Assembly (NCBI RefSeq): GCF_001426245.1
Contig: NZ_LMCM01000007.1
Span: 124,001 to 188,000, forward strand
From: Phycicoccus sp. Root101
Lineage (GTDB): Bacteria > Actinomycetota > Actinomycetes > Actinomycetales > Dermatophilaceae
Length of the DNA stretch: 64,000 nt
Direction: 5' to 3'
Shown: positions 1 to 8,481 of the stretch, in pieces
Layout of the letters: the number at the start of each line of letters is the position of its first letter
Position numbering within the stretch: the first letter of the stretch is position 1
Translations under genes and position numbers: made by a program
Notes under the pieces: model-generated
The model's database searches: none
Told to the model about the DNA's origin: nothing
Seen by the model: the letters and a program-made list of their open reading frames with translations, nothing else

Positions 1-1194
1 GATCGCGGTGTTGCGCTCGATGAGCTTGGTGAACAGGCCACCCTTAGTCTCGATGCCCAGGCTCAGCGGCGTGACGTCGATGAGGAGGACGTCCTTGCGC
101 TCACCCTTGAGGACACCGGCCTGCAGGGACGCACCGACGGCGACGACCTCGTCCGGGTTGACGCCCTTGTTGGGCTCCTTGCCACCGGTGAGCTCCTTGA
201 CGAGGGTGCTCACGGCGGGCATGCGGGTCGAGCCACCGACGAGGACCACGTGGTCGATCTCGGACAGGGAGATGCCGGCGTCCTTGATGACGTTCTGGAA
301 CGGCTGCTTGGTCCGGTCGAGGAGGTCCTTGGTGAGCTGCTCGAACTGGGCGCGGCTCATCGTCTCCTCGAGGTGGATCGGGCCGTTCTCCGACATCGAG
401 AGGTACTGCAGGGAGATGTTGGTGCTCGTCGAGGACGAGAGCTCCTTCTTGGCCTGCTCCGCCGCGTCGCGCAGACGCTGCATGGCGATCTTGTCCTTGG
501 ACAGGTCGACACCGGAGGTGTTCTTCACGGTGGTGAGCAGGTGGGACACGATGCGCTCGTCCCAGTCGTCGCCACCGAGCTTGTTGTCACCGCTGGTGGA
601 GCGGACCTGGATGGTGGAGAAGCCGTCCTCCGGGTCCTTGCCGACCTCGAGGAGGGACACGTCGAAGGTGCCGCCACCGAGGTCGAAGACGAGGATGAGC
701 TCGTCCTCCTTGCCCTTGTCGAGGCCGTACGCGAGGGCCGCGGCGGTGGGCTCGTTGATGATGCGCAGGACGTTGAGGCCCGCGATCTCACCGGCCTCCT
801 TGGTGGCCTGGCGCTCGTGGTCGTCGAAGTACGCGGGAACGGTGATGACGGCGTCGGTCACGTCCTCACCGAGGTAGGACTCGGCGTCGCGCTTGAGCTT
901 CTGCAGGATGCGGGCGCTGATCTCCTGGGCGGTGTACGTCTTGCCGTCGATCTCGGGGGACTTCCAGTCCGTGCCGATGTGGCGCTTGACCGACCTGATG
1001 GTGCGGTCGACGTTGGTGACGGCCTGGCGCTTGGCGATCTCGCCGACCAGGACCTCACCGCCCTTGGAGAACGCGACGACGGACGGGGTCGTGCGACCGC
1101 CCTCCGCGTTCGCGATGATGGTCGGCTCGCCGCCCTCGAGGACGGCGACAGCCGAGTTGGTGGTTCCGAGGTCGATGCCGACCGCACGTGCCAT
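1..1194 (-). CDS. dnaK: Chaperone DnaK (Hsp70), N-terminal part; C-terminus cut by window edge
   Basis: ATP-driven cytosolic Hsp70 chaperone; 398 codons are visible, covering the whole nucleotide-binding domain before the frame runs off the window. Visible signatures are GIDLGTTNS (residues 6-14), [10 protein letters not shown] (171-180) and a VGGSTRMP motif near residue 310, all classical Hsp70 ATPase motifs. The ATG at 1194 is preceded by AGGAG with 8 nt spacing. Two HspR-type inverted repeats lie upstream, so heat-inducible repression is expected. In actinobacteria grpE, dnaJ and hspR usually follow; here they would lie outside the window. Identity is certain; only the 3' end is missing. 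Confidence 0.98.
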   Translation of the reverse strand, partial: MARAVGIDLGTTNSAVAVLEGGEPTIIANAEGGRTTPSVVAFSKGGEVLVGEIAKRQAVTNVDRTIRSVKRHIGTDWKSPEIDGKTYTAQEISARILQKLKRDAESYLGEDVTDAVITVPAYFDDHERQATKEAGEIAGLNVLRIINEPTAAALAYGLDKGKEDELILVFDLGGGTFDVSLLEVGKDPEDGFSTIQVRSTSGDNKLGGDDWDERIVSHLLTTVKNTSGVDLSKDKIAMQRLRDAAEQAKKELSSSTSTNISLQYLSMSENGPIHLEETMSRAQFEQLTKDLLDRTKQPFQNVIKDAGISLSEIDHVVLVGGSTRMPAVSTLVKELTGGKEPNKGVNPDEVVAVGASLQAGVLKGERKDVLLIDVTPLSLGIETKGGLFTKLIERNTAI

Positions 1195-1230
1195 GGGGAT
1201 GCTCCTGTGGTGCTGGGGAATGGGTACCGG

Positions 1231-1251
1231 GTTGAGTTGCCTCCACTCAAG
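1231..1251. promoter_or_regulatory. HAIR operator 1 (HspR-associated inverted repeat) of dnaK
   Basis: Reads GTTGAGT-N7-ACTCAAG, one mismatch from the known HAIR consensus CTTGAGT-N7-ACTCAAG. It lies 37 bp upstream of the dnaK ATG and overlaps a possible minus-strand -10, TAACTT at 1249-1254. Binding by HspR is inferred from the family; hspR itself is not in the window. Confidence 0.85.
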
Positions 1252-1292
1252 TTAGGACGACGTCCCGACGGGTGCAAATCCGAGCACCCAAA

Positions 1293-1313
1293 CTTGAGTT
1301 CATCAGGCTCAAC
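1293..1313. promoter_or_regulatory. HAIR operator 2 of dnaK
   Basis: Reads CTTGAGT-N7-GCTCAAC: a perfect left half and a right half with two mismatches to the HAIR consensus. It sits about 62 bp from operator 1 and about 100 bp from the dnaK start, so two HspR sites probably flank the promoter. Confidence 0.75.
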
Positions 1314-1468
1314 TTCGTGCGTGCAGACTTTGTTCCCGCCCGTATGCCGCAGGGGCCGGCACCGCGTCGGCCACGGGTTCGCGGGGTGGTGGGCTGGCGG
1401 CACACCCCCGGCGGGCCCCGGCTCGACGAAGCGGGGTCGGGGTCGGGGTCCGGCGTCGGGCGGCCGGG

Positions 1469-4006
1469 TCAGCCGGGCTTGTTGTCGTCGGTGCGCTTGC
1501 GGCTGCGCGGGTCGGGGACGCCGGCGGTGTAGACCATCTCGTGCTCGTCGCCGCGGCCCACGACCGGCATGCTGCCGAGCTCCCGCGTGATCACGGGGCC
1601 CTGGTCCTCGAGCGCGACGACGGTGGGTTCACCCGGGTCGACCCTGACCCGCTCGCCGCGCACGACGAACTCGAGCCCGTCGCCCTCCACGAGGGTGAAC
1701 GCGATCTGGTCCGGAAGGATCTCCACCCGCACCCGGTTGCCGCGCACGCGCAGCCGGAACTCCAGCCGCGGCCAGCTCGCCGGCAGGCGCGGGTCGAAGG
1801 TCAGCGTGCCGTTGTGGTCGCGCATGCCGCCGAACCCGTAGACGGTGGCGTTCCAGACACCGCCGCAGGAGGCGATGTGGACGCCGTCGGCGGCGTTGCG
1901 GTGCAGGTCCGCGAGGTCGACGTAGAGCCCGGAGTGGAAGTACCGCAGGGCGAGGTCCTGGTAGCCGACCTCCGCCGCGATGATCGACTGCACGACCGCC
2001 GAGAGCGTCGAGTCGCCCGTCGTGATCGGGTCGTAGTACTCGAAGTCGGCGCGCTTCTCCTCCACGGTGAACAGGTCGCCCTGCAGGAAGAGCGCGGCGA
2101 CGACGTCGGCCTGCTTGAGGACCTGGAACCGGTAGATCACCAGCGGGTGGTAGTGCAGCAGCAGGGGTCGCTTGTCCGGTGGCGTCGCCGCGAGGTCCCA
2201 CACCTCCCGCTCGAGGAAGTGCTGGTCCTGGGGGTGCACGCCCATCGCCTCGTCGTAGGGGATGTGCATCCCCTCGGCACAGTGCCGCCACTCCTCGATC
2301 TCGGCGTCGTCCACCTCGAGCCGCGCCATCATGCGGGCGAAGTCGTTCGGTCGCCGTTCGCGCAGGATGTCCGACCACCGGGCGGCCTGGCGCAGGTTGT
2401 CACGCGCCATGACGTTGGTGAAGAGGTTGTTGTTGACGACCGTCGTGTACTCGTCCGGACCGGTCACCCCGTGGATGTGGAAGCGAGGCTCCTTGCGCCC
2501 CAACCAGAACCCGAGGTCGGCCCACATCCGCGCGGTCTCGACCAGGACGTCGATCCCCTCGCGCATCATGAAGTCCTCGTCACCGCTGGCGCTGACGTAC
2601 TTCGAGAGGGCGTAGGCGATGTCGGCGTTGATGTGGAACTGCGCGGTGCCCGCGGCGTAGTAGGCCGAGGCCTCCTCGCCGTTGATGGTGCGCCACGGGA
2701 AGGCCGCACCGGACTGCGACAGCTCGCGCGCACGACGCCGTGCGGCCGGGAGCATCTGGTAGCGGAACCGCAGCGCACCGCGAGCCATCCACGGCGAGGT
2801 GTAGCTGAGGAACGGCAGCACGTACGTCTCGGTGTCCCAGAAGTAGTGGCCCTCGTACCCCGAGCCCGTGACGCCCTTGGCCGGGATGCCGGCCTGCTCC
2901 ACGCGACCCGAGGCCTGCGCGAGCTGGAACAGGTTCCACCGGATCGCCTGCTGCACGTCGGGGTGTCCGTCGACCACGACGTCCGAGTCCGCCCAGAACC
3001 GGTCCATCCAGCGCCGCTGCTCGGCGAACAGCTCCTCGACACCGGCCTCCCGCGCGCGGTCGAGGGTGCGCCGGCCGCGGTCGACCAGCTCGCGCACGGG
3101 CACCCCGCGCGAGGAGTGGTATGCCGCGACCTTGGTGATCGTGATCGGCACGCCTTCCCTGGCGGTGACCCGGTAGACCTTCTTGGCCAGGTCCTCCTCG
3201 GCGTGCGCCAGCTCCTCGAAGACGTTGTCGGTGCGGATCTCGTGGTCCACGGCGACGGCGACCGTCATGCCCGAGCTGGCGCAGCGGTAGCCCAGGATGG
3301 CCCGGCGCTCGCTGCACCAGTGGCTCTGCGGCAGCAGGACCCGCTCGGTGAACTTGGCGGCCTTGCGCGGGTCGAACCCGGCACCCATGGCCGCCGACTT
3401 CACGAAGTACTCGTCCTGGCCGTCCTGGCGGTTGAGCACCTGCGACGAGATCGCGATCGGGGCGTCGCCATCGAGCAGGGTCACCTCGAACGTCATCACC
3501 GCGAGGTGCCGCTGCTCGAACGACACCATGCGTCGCGACTCGACCTTGACCCGCTTGCCCGAGGGCGTGCACCAGACGAGCGACCGGCGCAGCACCCCGT
3601 CGGCGAAGTCGAGCGACCGCTCGTAGTGCTCGAGGTCCGCGACCGAGAGGAGCAGCGGCTCGTCGTCGACGTAGAGCTTGATCGTCTTGACGTCCGGGAC
3701 GTTGACGATGGTCTGGCCGGTCTGGGCGAAGCCGAAGGCCTCCTCCGCGTGCCGGATCTTCCAGGTCTCGTGGAACCCGTTGATGAAGGTGCCGTGGGCG
3801 TGGGTCTCGCGACCCTCCTCGACGTTGCCGCGCATGCCGAGGTAGCCGTTGGCGACGGCGAACACCGTCTCGGTGACGCCGAGGTCCTCGTTGGAGAAGG
3901 CCGTCTCGGTCCACGCCCACTCGTCGACCGGGAAGCGGGTGCGGTCGACCGGGTCGACGGGGGTGGTCGTCGGGGCGCCGCCGTGGCCGGTGCCGGAGTC
4001 GCTCAT
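1469..4006 (-). CDS. Glycoside hydrolase family 65 disaccharide phosphorylase (maltose/trehalose/kojibiose type)
   Basis: 845 aa, the usual length for GH65 inverting phosphorylases, which cleave an alpha-glucosyl disaccharide with phosphate to glucose plus beta-glucose 1-phosphate. The N-terminal beta-sandwich contains NGYLGMRGN. The (alpha/alpha)6 barrel carries GPDEY at residues 516-520, whose Glu519 matches the general acid of the family, followed by an NNNLFTN stretch. No signal peptide, so it is cytosolic. The ATG overlaps the stop of the beta-phosphoglucomutase gene upstream by 4 bp (ATGA), so the two are translationally coupled and the product is channelled to glucose 6-phosphate. The substrate (maltose, trehalose, kojibiose or nigerose) cannot be read from sequence. 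The extreme C-terminus is Arg/Lys-rich. Confidence 0.92.
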   Translation of the reverse strand: MSDSGTGHGGAPTTTPVDPVDRTRFPVDEWAWTETAFSNEDLGVTETVFAVANGYLGMRGNVEEGRETHAHGTFINGFHETWKIRHAEEAFGFAQTGQTIVNVPDVKTIKLYVDDEPLLLSVADLEHYERSLDFADGVLRRSLVWCTPSGKRVKVESRRMVSFEQRHLAVMTFEVTLLDGDAPIAISSQVLNRQDGQDEYFVKSAAMGAGFDPRKAAKFTERVLLPQSHWCSERRAILGYRCASSGMTVAVAVDHEIRTDNVFEELAHAEEDLAKKVYRVTAREGVPITITKVAAYHSSRGVPVRELVDRGRRTLDRAREAGVEELFAEQRRWMDRFWADSDVVVDGHPDVQQAIRWNLFQLAQASGRVEQAGIPAKGVTGSGYEGHYFWDTETYVLPFLSYTSPWMARGALRFRYQMLPAARRRARELSQSGAAFPWRTINGEEASAYYAAGTAQFHINADIAYALSKYVSASGDEDFMMREGIDVLVETARMWADLGFWLGRKEPRFHIHGVTGPDEYTTVVNNNLFTNVMARDNLRQAARWSDILRERRPNDFARMMARLEVDDAEIEEWRHCAEGMHIPYDEAMGVHPQDQHFLEREVWDLAATPPDKRPLLLHYHPLVIYRFQVLKQADVVAALFLQGDLFTVEEKRADFEYYDPITTGDSTLSAVVQSIIAAEVGYQDLALRYFHSGLYVDLADLHRNAADGVHIASCGGVWNATVYGFGGMRDHNGTLTFDPRLPASWPRLEFRLRVRGNRVRVEILPDQIAFTLVEGDGLEFVVRGERVRVDPGEPTVVALEDQGPVITRELGSMPVVGRGDEHEMVYTAGVPDPRSRKRTDDNKPG

Positions 4007-4734
4007 CGAGCGATCAGCTCGTCGAGCTCGGACACGACCACGTCGGCGCCACCGTCGAGCAGCGGCTGGGCGCCGGCACCTCGGTCGACCCCGACGACGA
4101 GCCCGAAGTCCCCGGCCCGGCCGGACTGGACCCCCGAGAGGGCGTCCTCGAGCACGACGGAACGCTCCTTGGTCACGCCGAGCTGCTCCGCGGCATACAG
4201 GTAGGTGTCGGGAGCCGGCTTGCCCGGGAGGCCGGCGGCCGCGGCGACCTGGCCGTCGACGACGACCTCGAAGCGGTCGGCGAGGCCGGCGGCGGCGAGG
4301 ACGGCCGGGGCGTTGCGGGACGAGGAGACGACGGCGACGGCGGTGCCGCGCTCGCGCAGGTGGTCCAGGAGGGCGACCGAGGCCGGGTAGGGGGTGACGC
4401 CCTCGTCACGGAGCACCGCGGAGAAGGCGGCGTTCTTGCGGTTGCCGAGGCCGCACACGGTCTCGAGCTCGGGGGCGTCGTCAGGGGTGCCGTCCGGCAG
4501 GGTGATGCCGCGCGAGGCGAGGAAGGAGCGCACGCCGTCGTAGCGCGGCTTGCCGTCCACGAAGTCGAAGTAGTCCTGCTCGGTGTAGGGCTGCTGGTCC
4601 TCGTCGCGGCCCTCCTTCCGGCTGCGGAGGTAGTCGTTGAACATGACGTCCCACGCCCGCATGTGCACCTCAGCGGTCGGGGTCAGCACCCCATCGAGGT
4701 CGAAGAGGGCAGCGTCGTAGTCGGTCCAGTCCAC
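4003..4734 (-). CDS. pgmB: Beta-phosphoglucomutase-type HAD hydrolase
   Basis: 243 aa HAD subfamily IA protein. Motif I is FDLDGVL, with nucleophile Asp12 and acid/base Asp14; motif II is the SSS stretch; motif III is the Lys in GKPAPD; motif IV is VLEDALSG. A large helical cap lies between motifs I and II, as in beta-PGM. It likely converts beta-glucose 1-phosphate from the adjacent GH65 enzyme to glucose 6-phosphate. The start is a GTG with no ribosome site; a TAGCCT hexamer sits 6 nt before it, which suggests a leaderless transcript. In some actinobacteria related HADs act as trehalose-phosphate phosphatases, but the coupled GH65 gene favours beta-PGM. Confidence 0.88.
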   Translation of the reverse strand: MDWTDYDAALFDLDGVLTPTAEVHMRAWDVMFNDYLRSRKEGRDEDQQPYTEQDYFDFVDGKPRYDGVRSFLASRGITLPDGTPDDAPELETVCGLGNRKNAAFSAVLRDEGVTPYPASVALLDHLRERGTAVAVVSSSRNAPAVLAAAGLADRFEVVVDGQVAAAAGLPGKPAPDTYLYAAEQLGVTKERSVVLEDALSGVQSGRAGDFGLVVGVDRGAGAQPLLDGGADVVVSELDELIAR

Positions 4735-4740
4735 CGGTCA

Positions 4741-4746
4741 AGGCTA
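4741..4746 (-). promoter_or_regulatory. -10 hexamer TAGCCT, leaderless start of pgmB
   Basis: TAGCCT fits TAnnnT and is separated from the GTG start by exactly 6 nt, placing the expected transcription start at or next to the start codon. No Shine-Dalgarno sequence is possible in that space. Confidence 0.6.
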
Positions 4747-4887
4747 GAGGCCCACCTCCACGGCCGTCGGGCAGGTCACGGCAAGTCCCACGGGATGGTC
4801 AGCCGTCCGGCCGAGGTTGTCCGCGGGGAGGGTCGGAAGGTGGCGAAAAGGCCTGCTTCGTACCCGGCCGGCTGCGAGAGTGCGCGC

Positions 4888-5175
4888 ATGCGCTCCCGTT
4901 CCGCCCTCGCCACCCTCGTCGCCTCCACCCTGCTCTCCAGCGGCTTCGTCATCGCGACGTCGGTCTCGGCCGAGGCCGCCCCCAAGCCGAAGGCCTACAA
5001 GAACTGCACCGAGCTGAACAAGGTCTACAAGCACGGTGTCGGCAGGCCCGGCGCCAAGGACAAGGTCAGCGGGTCGACCAAGCCGGTCACCAGCTTCACC
5101 GTCAGCGCGGCGACCTACAAGCTCAACACCAAGAGCGACCGCGACAAGGACGGCATCGCCTGCGAGAAGCGCTGA
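4888..5175 (+). CDS. Small secreted protein with Excalibur calcium-binding domain
   Basis: 95 aa. The N-terminus (residues 1-31) is a Sec signal peptide with a basic start, a hydrophobic core and Ala-rich cleavage sites before APKPKAY. The mature part ends in DRDKDGIACE, the DxDxDGxxCE signature of the Excalibur domain, a compressed EF-hand with a Cys pair (CTELN and ACEKR). Excalibur proteins are extracellular in actinobacteria and are presumed to bind calcium; their role is unknown. The gene is divergent from pgmB and convergent with the ECF transporter gene. The ATG was chosen because it gives the best signal peptide; an in-frame extension further upstream has no signal character. Confidence 0.85.
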   Translation: MRSRSALATLVASTLLSSGFVIATSVSAEAAPKPKAYKNCTELNKVYKHGVGRPGAKDKVSGSTKPVTSFTVSAATYKLNTKSDRDKDGIACEKR

Positions 5176-5200
5176 CGGCACCGGACGCGCCCGGGCAGCG

Positions 5201-7537
5201 CTAGACCGCCAGCAGCGCGACGGCGACCGGGGCGAGCGAGAGCACCAGCACGAGGCTGTCCGCGAGCCCCCAGGGTGCGGCGTGCGCCCACGTGCGCCGC
5301 GACGCCGTGGCGAACCCGCGGGCGTCCATCGCCACGGCGAGCACCGCCGCCGCCTGGAGCGAGCGCACGAGCATGCCCAGGGTCAGCGCCCAGACCTCGT
5401 CCAGGACCGACCGCGGGGACCGTGCCGTCGCGGCGATCCCCCGCACCCTGCGAGCGCGCGCGATCTCGGCCCAGGTGTCGCCGAACGTGTGCACGCGCTG
5501 GAGGGCGGCAGCCAGCGCGACGACCGGACGTGCGGGGAGCCGCAGCTGCTGGGCGAGGTGGTCACCGAGGGCGTCGGCGTCGACGTACCGGATCAGCACC
5601 GCGGACGGCAGCACGATGACGAGGACGCGCAGGCCGGCCGTCGCGACGACGTCGAGGTCGCGGGTCCCGAGCAGCCACGTCGACCACGCGACGGAGACCG
5701 CCCCGACCAGGCCGGGCACCATCCGCACGGCGACACCGGCAGCCCGGCCCCTGGGCCGGGGCCCGCGCCCCGGGGCGGCCAGGGCGAGGCCCATGAGGAC
5801 CAGCTGGGTGGCCAGGACCGCGAGGCTCGTGCGCCAGTGCGGCGACACGACCCCGGCCGGTATGGCGAGCAGCGACCCCGCGAGCAGGGCCAGGGGGCCG
5901 GCTCGCGCCACCAGCGGCCGTCGCGGCGTGGGCGGGCTCGGTGGCTGCGCGGGACGGCTGACGGTGGTGACCCGGTCCGCCCGGTCGACGACCCCGTCGT
6001 CGTGGGTCGTCACGACCACGGCCGAGTCGGCGTCCCGCAACGCCTCGAGGATGCCGACGACCGCCGCCCACGTCCTGCGGTCCTGGCCGACCGTGGCCTC
6101 GTCCGCGAGCAGGACCGCGGGCTGGTGGGCCACGGCCGACACCATCGCGAGGCGTCGCTGCTCGCCGCCGGAGAGGTGACGGGGATCGGCCTGCTCCAGG
6201 TGCCCGAGCCCGAGCACTCCGAGGAGGGCACGGCACCGGGCCAGGGCCTCGGACTCCACGAGGCCGAGGGCACGGGAGGTCGTCATCACCTCGTCGAGGA
6301 CCGTGGAGGCGACCAGCGTCGAGCTGGCCCACTGCGGCACCCACGCGAGGGTCCGGGCGACGTCCTTCGTGGACCAGTCGCGAGGGTCACGACCTCCCTC
6401 GACCGCCAGCTCGGGGTGGACCCGCACCTGACCACCCTGCCGGTCCACGAGCCCGGCGAGCGCGAGCACGAGCGTGGACTTGCCCGCGCCCGAGGGGCCG
6501 ATGAGGGCGTGTGACTCACCCGCTCTCACCTGCAGCCACTGGGCGTCGACGGCGACGCTGGTGCGGGTCGACCCGTCCAGACGACGCACCGAACGCTCCA
6601 CCCGCAGGTCGACCGCGTCGAGGGCCACCACGTGCGCTCCGAGCCGGCCCGGCCCGAACGTCCCCGGGGGGACCGGGATGGGATCGGGATCGGCGACGCC
6701 GGGCACCCAGATCCCTTGGGCGGCAAGGGCCTCGCCCTCGTCGGCCAGGACCCGGCCCGGTGGGCCGTCGGCGACGACCCTGCCCGCCGAGTCCAGGACG
6801 ACGAGCCGGTCGGCGAAGTCGACCCACGGCCCGAGCCGGTGCTCGACCACGACCGTGGTCAGGCCCCTGGACCGCGTCACCTCGTCGACGACCTCCCGGA
6901 CGGAGGCCGCGTTGACCGGGTCGAGCATCGCGGTCGGTTCGTCGAGGAGCAGCAGCCCGGGTTCCAGGGCCAGCGCGCCGGCGAGCGCGAGGCGTTGCTG
7001 CTCCCCACCCGAGAGCGCGTGTGTGGGGGTGTCCTGCGGCATCGTCAGGTGCACGGCCGCCAGCGCGGAGGCGACGCGGTCCGGCATGTCCGCGCGCGGC
7101 ACACCCGTGTTCTCCAGGCCGAAGGCGACGTCACGCCCGATGGTCGCCGAGACCACGCCCGCCCCGGGCTCCTGGAGCACCAGGCCGACGGCACCGGCCC
7201 GGGCACCCGGTTCGGTCCCGTCGAGCAGGACCGAACCGCTGAGCTCACCGGAGTCGGCGACCTCGAGCACGCCCGCGAGGGCACGCAGGAGGGTGGACTT
7301 GCCCGACCCGCTGGGGCCGACGAGCAGCAGGCGTTGGCCCGCAGGGACGACGAGGTCGATCCCGCGCAGCACGGGTTCGCGGCGGCCGTACGGGCGCCAC
7401 GTGAGGTCGCGGACCTCGACGCGTCCGGCTGCGCCCCCGGCGACGGGGACGTCATCGGGGGTCAGCACGCGGCCGGCGAGGTCAGACAGCGCGGGTCTCC
7501 CTGACTTCCTGACCGACCGGGAAGGCGCCGAGGGCAC
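5201..7537 (-). CDS. Fused ECF transporter energising protein: ATPase-ATPase-T subunit
   Basis: 778 aa from the GTG at 7537 (a GTG at 7468 would avoid the overlap with ykoE). ATPase 1: Walker A GPSGSGKS (74-81), signature LSGGEQQ (175-181), Walker B LLLLDE (195-200). ATPase 2: Walker A GPSGAGKS (347-354), LSGGEQ (455-460), VLLADE (475-480). From about residue 545 comes an EcfT-like membrane domain, with the coupling motif ARARRVRG at 693-700 and MDARGF at 737-742. In the Bacillus YkoEDC system the double ATPase and the T protein are separate, so this is a three-way fusion. The gene follows ykoE under a TPP riboswitch, so the substrate is probably hydroxymethylpyrimidine or thiamine. Confidence 0.9.
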   Translation of the reverse strand: MPSAPSRSVRKSGRPALSDLAGRVLTPDDVPVAGGAAGRVEVRDLTWRPYGRREPVLRGIDLVVPAGQRLLLVGPSGSGKSTLLRALAGVLEVADSGELSGSVLLDGTEPGARAGAVGLVLQEPGAGVVSATIGRDVAFGLENTGVPRADMPDRVASALAAVHLTMPQDTPTHALSGGEQQRLALAGALALEPGLLLLDEPTAMLDPVNAASVREVVDEVTRSRGLTTVVVEHRLGPWVDFADRLVVLDSAGRVVADGPPGRVLADEGEALAAQGIWVPGVADPDPIPVPPGTFGPGRLGAHVVALDAVDLRVERSVRRLDGSTRTSVAVDAQWLQVRAGESHALIGPSGAGKSTLVLALAGLVDRQGGQVRVHPELAVEGGRDPRDWSTKDVARTLAWVPQWASSTLVASTVLDEVMTTSRALGLVESEALARCRALLGVLGLGHLEQADPRHLSGGEQRRLAMVSAVAHQPAVLLADEATVGQDRRTWAAVVGILEALRDADSAVVVTTHDDGVVDRADRVTTVSRPAQPPSPPTPRRPLVARAGPLALLAGSLLAIPAGVVSPHWRTSLAVLATQLVLMGLALAAPGRGPRPRGRAAGVAVRMVPGLVGAVSVAWSTWLLGTRDLDVVATAGLRVLVIVLPSAVLIRYVDADALGDHLAQQLRLPARPVVALAAALQRVHTFGDTWAEIARARRVRGIAATARSPRSVLDEVWALTLGMLVRSLQAAAVLAVAMDARGFATASRRTWAHAAPWGLADSLVLVLSLAPVAVALLAV

Positions 7538-8213
7538 CGGCCTTGGCCAGCGCCCGGGTCAGCAGCCAGCCGAGGCCGCCGGCGATGACGGCTCCCGACA
7601 CGGTGAGGATGGCGCCGTAGAGGAGCTTGTAGTCCATGCCCCAGTCGGTCCAGTAGACCTGCCACTCGTAGACCGCCTCGAGGGGCGCGCTGAGGGCACC
7701 GGCGAGAGCCGCCGCACCGAGGCCGAAGGCGCCGTACCCGAGGAGCAGGAAGGCGATCTCGGCGCCCGCTCCCTGGAGGATGCCGGACACCAGGGTGGAC
7801 GCACCCCACTGGGTGCCGGGGAGCATCGAGACCAGCGCGGCGATGACCTCGCACAGGAGGGCTGCGCCGGGACGCCGGATCACGAGGCCACCGACGACCC
7901 CGGCCATCAGCCACGGAGCGGCGGTGATGCCCTGCAGGGGTGGGAAGGCCTTGCCGAGGAGGTCGGCCGGGCCGCCGTAGGCGAGGCCCCAGCCCCAGTA
8001 GGCGATGCCGAACGCGGCGCCGAGGAAGGCGACGGTCAGCAGGTCGACCGTGCGCCACCCGAACAGGGAGCCGCTCGCACGGATACTGCCGCGGCGGGCG
8101 GGGGTCGTGGTGCCGGTGCCAGTGGAGCCGGTGCTGGCGTCGGGCGTGCTGGTGGTGGCCGTGCTGGTGGTGCTGGTGCCGGGCGAGCCGGCGGGGGTGT
8201 TGGTGGTGCTCAT
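7482..8213 (-). CDS. ykoE: ECF transporter S component, YkoE family (thiamine or HMP uptake)
   Basis: 243 aa integral membrane protein. The first 45 residues are a Ser/Thr/Gly-rich, probably disordered tail; they are followed by TVDLLTVAFLGAAFGIAYWG and four or five further hydrophobic segments with Trp-rich loops, typical of YkoE substrate-binding subunits. The ATG at 8213 is preceded by GGGAGG; the longer frame starting at 8273 has no ribosome site. The 3' end overlaps or abuts the fused ATPase-T gene, so S and energising subunits are coupled. The upstream TPP riboswitch implies repression by thiamine pyrophosphate. Confidence 0.88.
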   Translation of the reverse strand: MSTTNTPAGSPGTSTTSTATTSTPDASTGSTGTGTTTPARRGSIRASGSLFGWRTVDLLTVAFLGAAFGIAYWGWGLAYGGPADLLGKAFPPLQGITAAPWLMAGVVGGLVIRRPGAALLCEVIAALVSMLPGTQWGASTLVSGILQGAGAEIAFLLLGYGAFGLGAAALAGALSAPLEAVYEWQVYWTDWGMDYKLLYGAILTVSGAVIAGGLGWLLTRALAKAGALGAFPVGQEVRETRAV

Positions 8214-8214
8214 G

Positions 8215-8287
8215 GTCGTGCCTCCCGAGGATCCGTTGGATTCCGAGGGGGTGGCCCCTGCCGACCAGCGCACCGGAGAGGCACGAC
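8215..8287 (-). promoter_or_regulatory. Anti-Shine-Dalgarno helix: expression platform of the TPP riboswitch
   Basis: On the minus strand GTCGTGCCTC (8287-8278), just after the aptamer, is the exact reverse complement of GAGGCACGAC (8224-8215), which contains most of the ykoE ribosome site and ends next to its ATG. The 10 bp helix would mask the ribosome site. The 5' strand of aptamer stem P1 (CACGAC, 8395-8390) is complementary to the same GTCGTG, so the aptamer and the anti-masking pairing would exclude each other. Confidence 0.6.
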
Positions 8288-8309
8288 GGCCGACAGGTGC
8301 GTGAGAACT

Positions 8310-8393
8310 CGACTCCCTACGCCGGTGCGAACCGGATCAGGTGTGAGGGTCTGCGGTGGGCCGCACTCTCAGCGCTTGCGCGCTCCCCTGTCG
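8310..8393 (-). ncRNA. TPP riboswitch (THI element)
   Basis: Read on the minus strand it carries the conserved THI-box pieces in order: GCTGAGAG, ACACCTGATC and ACCGGCGTAGGGAG. Closing stem P1 is CGAC/GTCG at 8393-8390 and 8313-8310. It lies about 97 nt upstream of the ykoE ATG in the same direction. The family senses thiamine pyrophosphate and lowers expression when it is abundant. Confidence 0.95.
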
Positions 8394-8481
8394 TGACGTC
8401 TGCAGGCTACTCCACCCTGTGCAAGGCTGGACAGGACGACGGCGCAGAGATCTGCGACCTGCACGACGACTGGAGGACGAC

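Noticed and set aside
1541-4204. 887-aa open frame on the plus strand opposite GH65
   Set aside because: It is a GC-rich antisense shadow: composition is Val/Asp/Arg/His-rich without any domain, while the opposite strand encodes an unmistakable GH65 enzyme.
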